The translations under genes were made by a program, and so were the position numbers. Below the pieces are notes generated by a model. The model had not been told where the DNA came from. It worked only from the letters and a program-made list of their open reading frames with translations, and did not search any database. A DNA stretch of 43,801 bases from an uncultured Bacteroidales bacterium (GTDB taxonomy: Bacteria; Bacteroidota; Bacteroidia; Bacteroidales; FEN-979), in assembly GCA_903925275.1 (NCBI GenBank), contig CAIYES010000474.1:1-43801 (forward strand), given 5' to 3'. Positions 9,028 to 16,125 of the stretch are shown piece after piece; the first letter of the stretch is position 1, and each line of letters starts with the position of its first letter.

Positions 9028-9828
9028 CTATTTTTTTACATCAATTGTAAAGTGATCCCAATCCATTCCCACTGTAAATGAGTCCCGGAAGAGTTTCAGA
9101 TCCAGCGCTGAAAACATAACAGTGGTGATTTCTTCGATTCCCTCCGATGCAGCATGCTGCACTTTGCCTTTGGCATCAACAGTCATGGTGTCGCCTGAAT
9201 GCCAGGTACCAAACCCATCGTTGCCGATGCGATTGACGCCTGCTGCATAAACCTGGTTTTCAATGGCACGTGCAACCAGCAACGTTTTCCATACATGCGA
9301 CCGGCTTGCAGGCCAGTTGGCCAGGCAAACCAGAAGGTCGTAACCATAAACGCCATCCTGCCATGTATTCTTGCACCATACCGGAAAGCGCAGATCGTAA
9401 CATGTAACCGATAAGATTTTCCAGCCCTTTACCTCAACAATAACCCTTTTCTTTCCGTTTTCGAATATTTTATACTCTTCACTCAAACGGAAAAGGTGCC
9501 GTTTATCGTATATTTCTTCGTGCCCGTCAGGGAAGGTGCAAATCACCCGGTTATAATATCTGTCGCCATCTTTGATAAAAAGGGAGGCCATAATGACCGC
9601 ATTTTTTTCCACCGCTTTGGTTCGGAGAAACTTTATGGATGGACCATCCATGGTTTCAGCACAGGCTGAAGGGTTGATCGAAAAGCCGGTATTGAACGTT
9701 TCGGGAAGAAGAATTAAATCGGTTTGTTCCCTGATTTGGTCAAACAGCTGTTTAAAATGTTCGAGGTTTTTCTCTCTCTCCTCCCAGAAAAGGTTTGCCT
9801 GTATGAGTGTTACCCTGAGATCTTGCAT
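9028..9828 (-). CDS. Omega-amidase / nitrilase-family hydrolase (YafV-like)
   Basis: A cytosolic carbon-nitrogen hydrolase of the nitrilase superfamily. The Glu-Lys-Cys catalytic triad is visible: E43 in LPETFNTGF, K109 in YDKRHLF and C143 in VTCYDLRFPVW. The sequence and the 266-residue length fit the YafV/Nit2 group, which hydrolyses alpha-ketoglutaramate and alpha-ketosuccinamate, by-products of glutamine and asparagine transamination. It is the first gene of the minus-strand operon and is divergent from pgk. Its stop lies 3 bp before the start of the O-antigen-ligase-like gene. The specific substrate is inferred from the family. Confidence 0.92.
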   Translation of the reverse strand: MQDLRVTLIQANLFWEEREKNLEHFKQLFDQIREQTDLILLPETFNTGFSINPSACAETMDGPSIKFLRTKAVEKNAVIMASLFIKDGDRYYNRVICTFPDGHEEIYDKRHLFRLSEEYKIFENGKKRVIVEVKGWKILSVTCYDLRFPVWCKNTWQDGVYGYDLLVCLANWPASRSHVWKTLLVARAIENQVYAAGVNRIGNDGFGTWHSGDTMTVDAKGKVQHAASEGIEEITTVMFSALDLKLFRDSFTVGMDWDHFTIDVKK

Positions 9829-9870
9829 TCACGATGGTTTAAAATCAAGGTAAAATTAAAAATATCTGCG

Positions 9871-9897
9871 TTGACGTATGGAAAAATTTTAATTTTG
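9871..9897 (+). promoter_or_regulatory. pgk promoter
   Basis: TTG at 9871-9873 and TAATTTTG at 9890-9897 are separated by 16 bp and match the Bacteroidota TTG/TAnnTTTG promoter. The pgk ATG is 26 bp downstream. The match is as good as that upstream of the TolC gene. Confidence 0.7.
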
Positions 9898-9923
9898 CCC
9901 TGATAACTTAAATTAACAAACCC

Positions 9924-11114
9924 ATGCGAACAATTGATGATTTTACGTTTAAGAATAAGAAAGCGCTTATCAGGGTTGATTTCAACGTACCCCTGAATGC
10001 AGAATTTCAAATTACCGATACAACCCGCATAGATGCCACCATTCCGACCATAACCAAGATATTAAACGACGGAGGCGCTGTAATTCTGATGTCTCATCTC
10101 GGACGACCCAAGGGAGGGCCTGAGGAAAAATTCTCCCTGAAGCATATTCTTCCCTATCTCTCTCAGAAACTGGATCGTCCGGTTAAATTTGCTGACGATT
10201 GTATCGGGCAATCTGCAACAAACCTTTCGGGGTCACTTGCCTCAGGGGAGGTATTGTTGCTTGAAAACCTTCGTTTTTATAAGGAAGAGGAAAAAGGCGA
10301 CAGGGGATTTGCTCAAAAACTGGCTGCCCTTGGTGATTTATATGTAAATGATGCCTTCGGAACGGCACACCGTGCTCATGCTTCCACAGCTATCATCGCT
10401 GAATTTTTTCCCGGCACCAAAATGTTCGGGTATGTGATGGCCAATGAGATCATCAACATCGACAAATGCATGAAAGATGCAAAAAGGCCTTTCACGGCTA
10501 TTTTAGGCGGTGCCAAGGTTTCGACTAAAATCGAGATCATCAACCACCTGATGGACAAGGTGGACAACCTGATCATCGGTGGCGGTATGATGTTTACCTT
10601 CATCAAAGCGCAGGGAGGGGAAATCGGAGCCTCGATGGTTGAGGAGGATTACGTTGAAATGGCCAAAAACATCATAGAAAAAGCAAAATCAATGGGAGTC
10701 AACCTTTATCTCCCGCCCGATGCAGTTCTGGCTGACGCATTCTCAAACGATGCCAATAAAAAGACCAGCAGCGCGTATGATATCCAGGTTCCATGGATGG
10801 GGCTTGACATCGGTCTCTCTTCCTGTCAGAAATTCAACCATGTGATCGAACAATCGGGAACAATCCTGTGGAATGGCCCAATGGGTGTGTTTGAAATGAA
10901 TAATTACGAAGCAGGAACAAAATTTATCGCGCTGGCCCTGGCAAAAGCTACAGAAAATGGCACCTTCACCCTTGTGGGCGGTGGCGATTCCGTTGCTGCG
11001 ATCAACAAATATGACCTTGCCGACAAAGTAAGCTATGTATCAACCGGTGGCGGCGCCATGCTCGAATATATCGAAGGGAAACAACTTCCGGGCATCAAAG
11101 CCATTATGGATTGA
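9924..11114 (+). CDS. pgk: Phosphoglycerate kinase
   Basis: Converts 1,3-bisphosphoglycerate and ADP to 3-phosphoglycerate and ATP in glycolysis, and the reverse in gluconeogenesis. The 396-residue monomer shows the N-domain substrate motifs RVDFNVPLN (about residues 18-26) and MSHLGRPKGGPEEKFSL, the central LLLENLRFYKEEEKGD and NDAFGTAHRAHAS segments, and the C-domain nucleotide loop GGGDSVAAIN. All family blocks are present and the length is typical. It has its own promoter at 9871-9897. Its last 82 bp overlap the 3' end of the convergent cvpA gene on the other strand. Confidence 0.98.
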   Translation: MRTIDDFTFKNKKALIRVDFNVPLNAEFQITDTTRIDATIPTITKILNDGGAVILMSHLGRPKGGPEEKFSLKHILPYLSQKLDRPVKFADDCIGQSATNLSGSLASGEVLLLENLRFYKEEEKGDRGFAQKLAALGDLYVNDAFGTAHRAHASTAIIAEFFPGTKMFGYVMANEIINIDKCMKDAKRPFTAILGGAKVSTKIEIINHLMDKVDNLIIGGGMMFTFIKAQGGEIGASMVEEDYVEMAKNIIEKAKSMGVNLYLPPDAVLADAFSNDANKKTSSAYDIQVPWMGLDIGLSSCQKFNHVIEQSGTILWNGPMGVFEMNNYEAGTKFIALALAKATENGTFTLVGGGDSVAAINKYDLADKVSYVSTGGGAMLEYIEGKQLPGIKAIMD

Positions 11115-11647
11115 TCGGGCATTGTGTGGCGATGGCAGCCTACTATTCCCGGAAACCTGATTTCCCCGCCAAAGGTCTTCATCAGCTTGGGAAAGACCAC
11201 CGCTATATGGCCATAAAAAAATGATTCCTTTTTATGCTGCTCTGTTAGCCATTTTCCTTTGGGATCAACACTGTGGAACAGAAACATCAGAATGCTGATC
11301 AGGATCACCCCTTTGACCAGCCCCAGGACGGCTCCGCCAAGGTGGTTGAAGAATCCCATACCCACAACATCAACTAACTTCTCTGTCAATTTGGCCACAA
11401 TCATCACGGCAAAAACCACCAGGACAAAGGTGATTGAAAAAGAGAGAATGGGCAGCCATTTCCTCGAGGGGTGCAGGTGTTCCATCAGCGTGGCATCAAG
11501 GTAGTTTGAAAAATGAACAGCCACATAGATGCCAAGAACCAGGGCGGCAATGGTGGCCAAGCCGATGATAATCCCTTTGCGGTATCCCTGGATCAGGAAA
11601 AGGGCAAGGAGAACAAGGATGATGTAATCAATATAATTTAAGGGCAT
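11033..11647 (-). CDS. cvpA: CvpA-family membrane protein
   Basis: A small inner-membrane protein of the CvpA family, named for a role in colicin V production in E. coli; its general function is unclear. The start MPLNYIDYIILVLLALFLIQGYR is typical of the family. Four hydrophobic segments lie within residues 1-120, including a glycine-rich segment around GFFNHLGGAVLGLVKGV. The remaining roughly 80 residues are soluble. The final 27 or so codons are antisense to the pgk coding end, and this tail looks non-conserved. It starts 4 bp after mlaF's stop, so it is the third gene of the mlaE-mlaF-cvpA transcript. Confidence 0.85.
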   Translation of the reverse strand: MPLNYIDYIILVLLALFLIQGYRKGIIIGLATIAALVLGIYVAVHFSNYLDATLMEHLHPSRKWLPILSFSITFVLVVFAVMIVAKLTEKLVDVVGMGFFNHLGGAVLGLVKGVILISILMFLFHSVDPKGKWLTEQHKKESFFYGHIAVVFPKLMKTFGGEIRFPGIVGCHRHTMPDQSIMALMPGSCFPSIYSSMAPPPVDT

Positions 11648-11651
11648 TGAT

Positions 11652-12398
11652 TTATCGTTTTAACCTGGATGTCAACTCCGTTCCAAATACAAACTCATTA
11701 AGTTCCTGGTTATCAGTATGCAGGATGGTCTCCTTATTTCCTTTCCACCACAACTTTCCCTCATAAATGTAAGCCACACTGTCGCCTATCCTGAGCACCG
11801 AATTCATATCGTGTGTATTGACAATGGTTGTAATCTCATATTCTTCCGTGATTTCCTGGATCAGATGATCGATCACTCCGGATGTGAGGGGATCAAGTCC
11901 TGAATTTGGTTCATCGCAAAAAAGGTATTGCGGTTTCATGGCGATAGCCCGGGCAATGGCCACACGTTTGCGCATGCCGCCGCTTAACTCGGAAGGCATG
12001 AGTTTATTGACCTTTTCAAGATTGACACGGTTCAGCACAAAATTGACACGGTCCAGCTTTTCAGACAATGATTGAGATGTGAACATGTTCAATGGGAACA
12101 TTACATTTTCTTCAACAGTCATCGAGTCGAACAGTGCGCCCCCCTGAAAGAGCATTCCTATCTCCCGGCGCAGGGTTTTGCGCTGCTCAAAATTCATGGT
12201 GGTAAAATTACGTTCATCATAGATGACCTTGCCGTCATCGACTTCAAACAGGCCAACCAGGCATTTCATCAGAACCGTTTTCCCCGAGCCGCTCTGACCG
12301 ATGATGAGATTTGTTTTACCTTTTTCGAAGATGCAGGAAACATCCTTCAGCACATGATGCTCCCCGAATGATTTGTTGATGTTGCGGGCTTCGATCAT
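11652..12398 (-). CDS. mlaF: MlaF-type ABC transporter ATPase
   Basis: ATP-binding subunit of an MCE/Mla-type phospholipid transporter at the inner membrane. The 248-residue protein has Walker A GQSGSGKT (residues 34-41), the ABC signature LSGGMRKRVAIARA (about 138-151) and Walker B YLFCDEPNSGLDP, whose NSGLDP variant is common in MlaF proteins. The frame stays open upstream to 12683, but that part is antisense-like frame within mlaE. The start at 12398 is preferred because the protein begins MIEARNINKSFG there and its ATG overlaps the mlaE stop as ATGA, a standard coupled junction. Confidence 0.93.
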   Translation of the reverse strand: MIEARNINKSFGEHHVLKDVSCIFEKGKTNLIIGQSGSGKTVLMKCLVGLFEVDDGKVIYDERNFTTMNFEQRKTLRREIGMLFQGGALFDSMTVEENVMFPLNMFTSQSLSEKLDRVNFVLNRVNLEKVNKLMPSELSGGMRKRVAIARAIAMKPQYLFCDEPNSGLDPLTSGVIDHLIQEITEEYEITTIVNTHDMNSVLRIGDSVAYIYEGKLWWKGNKETILHTDNQELNEFVFGTELTSRLKR

Positions 12399-13138
12399 GT
12401 GAGCAGAAGTTGCGTTAATACAAGGTTGAAAAGAATGATGATGACACTGCTGAAAACAACAGCTTTGGTACTTGCCTGGCCAACTTCCAGTGCGCCGCCA
12501 TTGGTGATGTATCCATAAAAACCAGATACAGAGGAGATGATGAATGCAAAAAATACCGTCTTCGTCAGTGCATAAAAAATCGTGTACCCCTGAAAATCGA
12601 TCCTGATCCCCTGCACGAAATCGTTGGTGGAAACCAGGTTGGTGGCAGTCATGGCAATCCAGCCGCCCAGGATGCCCATCCACATGCTGAATACAATCAG
12701 TACGGGATTTATTAAAATGGAGGCGGTGATTTTCGGAAAAATAAGGTAGTTTGCCGAATTCACCCCCATAATTTCCAGGGCATCAATTTGTTCGGTAACC
12801 CGCATGGTGCCGATTTCGGAGGCAATCCGTGATCCTACTTTACCGGCCAGGATCAGGCTGATAACGGTGGGGGAAAATTCAAGAATAACGCTTTGTCGCA
12901 CTGTAAAGCCCACCATCGACATCGGGATAAGCGGGCTGGTAATGTTGTAAGCAGTTTGAATGGCCACTACCGCTCCCATGAAAGCAGAAATGAAGGCAAC
13001 AATGCCCAACGATTCAAGGCCAAGGCTGTTAATTTCGGTAAGCAGCTGGTTCCAGTAGATTTTACGTTTCTGCGGACGGCTGAAAACCTTCTGCATCAGA
13101 AGCACATACATTCCGATGGTCGTAAATATCTTCGGCAT
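12395..13138 (-). CDS. mlaE: MlaE-type ABC transporter permease
   Basis: Permease of the MlaE family, which with MlaF and an MCE protein (MlaD) moves phospholipids between the inner and outer membranes. The 247-residue protein has an amphipathic N-terminus, about five membrane helices, and family blocks such as LGLESLGIVAFISAFMGAV, RVTEQIDALEIMGVN and the later GFYGYITNGGALEVGQASTKAV. Its last four bases overlap the mlaF start. Unlike many such operons, the next gene after mlaF is cvpA rather than an MCE-domain gene, so the MlaD partner is not in this window. Confidence 0.93.
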   Translation of the reverse strand: MPKIFTTIGMYVLLMQKVFSRPQKRKIYWNQLLTEINSLGLESLGIVAFISAFMGAVVAIQTAYNITSPLIPMSMVGFTVRQSVILEFSPTVISLILAGKVGSRIASEIGTMRVTEQIDALEIMGVNSANYLIFPKITASILINPVLIVFSMWMGILGGWIAMTATNLVSTNDFVQGIRIDFQGYTIFYALTKTVFFAFIISSVSGFYGYITNGGALEVGQASTKAVVFSSVIIILFNLVLTQLLLT

Positions 13139-13203
13139 AAAATGTTTTTGCTAAAATACCAATTTTCGTTGAATAAGCGTTTAACCTGTGGATAAATTGA
13201 GGT

Positions 13204-13219
13204 GAACAAGGGAACAAGG
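13204..13219. repeat. Short direct repeat (two GAACAAGG units)
   Basis: Two adjacent copies of the 8-bp unit GAACAAGG lie in the 155-bp gap between the divergent mlaE and small lipoprotein genes. Their role is unknown. Confidence 0.45.
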
Positions 13220-13267
13220 GGAAGGTAGCAGGCGGAGAATTTGTTTCATGGTTGCGGGTTTTTTGAG

Positions 13268-13275
13268 TACTTTTG
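13268..13275 (+). promoter_or_regulatory. Possible promoter -7 element for the small lipoprotein and SprT-like genes
   Basis: TACTTTTG fits the TAnnTTTG consensus and lies 18 bp before the ATG at 13294. The upstream -33 element is unclear; a TTG at 13241 is further away than usual (24 bp). Confidence 0.45.
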
Positions 13276-13293
13276 CCGACGTAAACTATTAAC

Positions 13294-13434
13294 ATGAAGT
13301 TTCTGCGATTCCGGTTGATTTTACTGGCAGTTCCTGTCATCCTGCTGTTGCTTGCCGGTTCGTGCAGTTCACAGCGTTACTCTTCGCGTCCGACATCCCA
13401 TCCAAAGGGTTGCAACTGCCCGAGTTTTAAATAA
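13294..13434 (+). CDS. Small lipoprotein with a C-x-C tail
   Basis: A 46-residue open frame, too short for ordinary gene finders. It begins MKFLRFRL, continues with a hydrophobic core and a lipobox-like AGSC (cysteine at about residue 24), then a short mature part ending KGCNCPSFK. The signal and lipobox suggest a lipoprotein of about 23 residues after processing; alanine at -3 of the lipobox is less usual. The GCNCP motif could bind metal or form a disulfide. A TAnnTTTG element lies 18 bp upstream and the SprT-like gene starts 14 bp downstream, which supports a real gene. Function unknown. I recall similar tiny lipoproteins in Bacteroidota but cannot confirm a family. Confidence 0.65.
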   Translation: MKFLRFRLILLAVPVILLLLAGSCSSQRYSSRPTSHPKGCNCPSFK

Positions 13435-13448
13435 CACAAAATATTTCC

Positions 13449-14153
13449 GTGCAGCTCTCTCTCTTCCAGTCAAAACCACACATCGCCACGCCGGTTCCTC
13501 TGTTTTCCCGGGAAAAGATCAGGTCGGTTCTCATCCCGCATCTTCCGGAGGCTGCGGTGAACAATGTTGTTGCACTGATACTGGGAAATCCTTTAAGCCT
13601 GAAAGTTGTGCGGCAAAGAACATCCAAGTCGGGCGATTTCAGGGCACCTCATACTGGCAATCCCGGACGCATCACTGTGAACGGAAACCTGAACCAATAT
13701 GCGTTTCTGATCACCCTGATTCAAGAGCTGGCGCATCACCATGTATTTCTGGATCACGAGCAGGCGCTAAAAAAATTCACCCTGCGCCGCAAATCACGAC
13801 CATTGCCTCACGGGAAAGAGTGGAAGAGCAAATTCCGGCTGTTGATGCAACCATACCTAATCATGGCGGTTTTCCCCCCCGACCTCCAACCTGTGTTGAT
13901 TCAATATCTCGAAAATCCCAAAGCTTCCTCTTCTGTCGACCACAAGTTATCAAAAGCACTGAAATTATATGATCCACCCGATCTGACCCTCCGCCTCGAG
14001 GAGCTCCCCTTCGATGCCATTTTCACCCTGCACGGAAAAAGGTTTTTCCGGAAAAAGGAGAAAGTCAGAACCAGATATCGATGCATCTGCATGAAGACCA
14101 ACCGCATCTACCTCGTCAGCCCGGGGGCGCCGGTGGTGCCGGTGAATGTATGA
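13449..14153 (+). CDS. SprT-like protein with altered HExxH motif
   Basis: A 234-residue protein resembling the Bacteroidota SprT-like family, a zinc metalloprotease-like fold related to SprT and SPRTN. Family features are GRITVNGNLNQYAFLITLIQELAH (split here: GRITVNGNLN at 73-82, AFLITLIQELAH at 85-96), the later HGKEWK with a candidate third ligand H121, and a C-terminal RYRCIC zinc-ribbon-like remnant. The normally invariant HExxH is QExxH: codon 92 at 13722-13724 is CAA (Gln). Two further histidines (H97, H98) follow H96. The protein may be catalytically weak or dead. The start is a GTG 14 bp after the small lipoprotein gene. Confidence 0.8.
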   Translation: MQLSLFQSKPHIATPVPLFSREKIRSVLIPHLPEAAVNNVVALILGNPLSLKVVRQRTSKSGDFRAPHTGNPGRITVNGNLNQYAFLITLIQELAHHHVFLDHEQALKKFTLRRKSRPLPHGKEWKSKFRLLMQPYLIMAVFPPDLQPVLIQYLENPKASSSVDHKLSKALKLYDPPDLTLRLEELPFDAIFTLHGKRFFRKKEKVRTRYRCICMKTNRIYLVSPGAPVVPVNV

Positions 14154-14189
14154 AAGACCGTTTGACTTGGCAGGAGTAAAAAACAGAAA

Positions 14190-15956
14190 TCATTCAAGCA
14201 CCACCTTAACCATTGAAGGTGGTTTGTCATTCCGGTAATGCACCTTCAGCAAATAAATTCCGGAGGACAACGATCCCCTGTTCAATCGATACATTTCGCC
14301 GGAAAAGTAATCCTCAAACACCAATCTTCCTGTGACATCGAATATGGTTAGCTGTTTTTCCTGGTTCACGGACAGTCCGGGAAAAGAAAGGATGGCCGTT
14401 TCCTTCATTGGGTTTGGCGATATTTTTATATTGCCTGCAAACTTGCCTTCAATCCCTGATGTTTTACCTGACTGCTGGACGTACAGGCTTATGTTTCCCG
14501 CCGAACTTTCAATTCCAAAGAATGCTATACGCACTGTTGAATCAGCATTTTCACTGTTTGCAGAAAAAAGCACCGTTGCGTTTCCACTTCCCTCTGTTTT
14601 ATTATATCCGGCCCACTGAATATTAAATGGATTGATGATTCTCCAGCTTTTGTTTGACGTAATAAACAGGGTATCCGTACTTCCTGCCTGGCGATCAAGG
14701 ATTAACGTATCCGGATATGATGTACAATATGGCATCATGGCCGAACAGTTAACGTAAACAGGGTTCCCCCAATGTTCATTGCCTTTTTTGTAATACACCA
14801 GGTCCTCGTAATCATATTTGATCAAATCGAAATACGTCCAGTAGGTCTTGTAATGTACCTGACCGAGACCCTTTGCATATTCCCGGTCATTATTGATGTA
14901 CAGGTTGAAATAGTAATTCAGGCCCCAGCAGCACAGATAATAATTGCCGGAATGCCCATAGGCCGGAATGCCCGGCACCAGGTGGTGAAGTGAGGAATAA
15001 TACCGGTAATCCGAATGGGCAAATTGTTCCGGGAGCCAGTTTATCGAAGAATCGGCAAGAGAAGAAGAATATGGGTAAGAAAGCTGAATGGTGTCGTGGG
15101 TATAGCTGGTAGTGGGTCCTAAAAGCGGGTTGTAGTCGATTACTTCCTTGCAGGATTCGAAGGTATAGGTTACGTTCTCCTGTCCCGAAGCCACCTGCTT
15201 TGCCAGTACTTTTCTGATGATCGTATAATCTATGGTCGCCGGGTGCGAACCCCAGAGATAGTTTGTAAGACCCACTATTTGAAATTCATCCCCGACTTCA
15301 TAATTATACACATCATGCCAGGTCATTCCCTGGAAACCGATCGCCGGATTGTTTTTCCCTTCCAGTTTGAAAACACCGGAGGTGTCAGGTATATGGAATA
15401 GATCATATATCCGCGTAAATCCATAGTGCTGACCCAATTGAATGCTTTTAGCATTATAATAGTTTGGAATATTCACGCCATTTGAATCCCTGGCATGGAA
15501 GGTGATCTCTTTTACGGTTTCATTGATCCCGAGGAGAGAAATGGAATGAATGGAGGAGCAGGTAGCCACGAGCTGCCCTTTCGCCGGCAGGGAACAGAAT
15601 TTCCAGGACTCATTCAGCACGGCCTGGCTGTTAAGAAAAATGGTATCCCCCGTTGCATTGACAAAAGAGAACCAGCCGTTGTTCCGCTTGATGATAATCC
15701 TTCCCAATATCCCGCCGACCGTATCAAGCAAGGTGCCGGAGGTGTGCGGCCTTATTGTATTCGCGGCAAGGAAAAGTGTGTCTCCGCTTCCCATGGAACT
15801 TTTTGATTCGATCTTAATCCCGGAAAGGAAAACAGTTGCATTCGTCGAGTCTGAATAAAATGCCAGGCCGTTGGTAACGATGTTCTGGTAATCCTGGGCT
15901 GTTAGCGTTGAGTAACTAAGCAGGAGGAACAGGAAAAAAAAAGGATATTTTTTCAT
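14190..15956 (-). CDS. T9SS-secreted protein with BACON-like domain
   Basis: A 588-residue secreted protein. It has a signal peptide (residues 1 to about 20, ending STLTAQD), a long beta-rich region of unknown family (about 25-410), a BACON-like beta-sandwich (about 415-498, with the typical SNKSWRI start and a YVQQSG end), and a type IX secretion sorting tail (about 511-588). The tail begins KISPNPMKETAILSF and has the usual TIFDVTGRLVF and SSGIYLLKV blocks. The tail targets the protein through the type IX system to the cell surface or medium. BACON domains are often linked to carbohydrate or mucin binding, but no catalytic domain is recognisable. It is a single gene with its own likely promoter. 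Confidence 0.88.
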   Translation of the reverse strand: MKKYPFFFLFLLLSYSTLTAQDYQNIVTNGLAFYSDSTNATVFLSGIKIESKSSMGSGDTLFLAANTIRPHTSGTLLDTVGGILGRIIIKRNNGWFSFVNATGDTIFLNSQAVLNESWKFCSLPAKGQLVATCSSIHSISLLGINETVKEITFHARDSNGVNIPNYYNAKSIQLGQHYGFTRIYDLFHIPDTSGVFKLEGKNNPAIGFQGMTWHDVYNYEVGDEFQIVGLTNYLWGSHPATIDYTIIRKVLAKQVASGQENVTYTFESCKEVIDYNPLLGPTTSYTHDTIQLSYPYSSSLADSSINWLPEQFAHSDYRYYSSLHHLVPGIPAYGHSGNYYLCCWGLNYYFNLYINNDREYAKGLGQVHYKTYWTYFDLIKYDYEDLVYYKKGNEHWGNPVYVNCSAMMPYCTSYPDTLILDRQAGSTDTLFITSNKSWRIINPFNIQWAGYNKTEGSGNATVLFSANSENADSTVRIAFFGIESSAGNISLYVQQSGKTSGIEGKFAGNIKISPNPMKETAILSFPGLSVNQEKQLTIFDVTGRLVFEDYFSGEMYRLNRGSLSSGIYLLKVHYRNDKPPSMVKVVLE

Positions 15957-15985
15957 ATATAATGGTAGTTGGTTAGTTGTATATT

Positions 15986-15993
15986 CAAAGATA
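15986..15993 (-). promoter_or_regulatory. Possible -7 element of the T9SS protein gene
   Basis: Read on the minus strand this is TATCTTTG, an exact TAnnTTTG match 30 bp upstream of the ATG at 15956. I see no strong -33 TTG at standard spacing. Confidence 0.45.
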
Positions 15994-16062
15994 CATTGTT
16001 TATGAAGATTTTATCCTTCGAATAAAAAATATCGCGTTGTTTTCCCTGGTTCTTCGTTTTTT

Positions 16063-16088
16063 GCATTGCGTTTTGCATTTTGGGTTTA
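16063..16088. repeat. Heptad repeat upstream of manC
   Basis: A partial unit (GCATT) is followed by the 7-bp units GCGTTTT, GCATTTT and GGGTTTA. This is the same heptad family as the copy inside the methyltransferase gene at 22800-22841. It overlaps the likely -33 element of the manC promoter. Confidence 0.6.
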
Positions 16089-16102
16089 GTTATGTATGTT
16101 TG
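16072..16102 (+). promoter_or_regulatory. Promoter of the GDP-mannose synthesis gene
   Basis: TTTG at 16072-16075 and TATGTTTG at 16095-16102, 19 bp apart, match the Bacteroidota promoter form. The ATG at 16126 is 24 bp downstream. The -33 part falls within a heptad repeat. Confidence 0.6.
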
Positions 16103-16125
16103 TATAAATTTAAACCCCCAGCGAC

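Noticed and set aside
12399-12683. N-terminal extension of mlaF by 95 codons
   Set aside because: This part is out-of-frame mlaE sequence with a Cys/His-rich, non-conserved translation. The ATGA junction at 12395-12398 gives the natural start.
13352-13972. Plus-strand open frame overlapping the lipoprotein and SprT-like genes
   Set aside because: It is a shifted frame of two better-supported genes and shows no family match.
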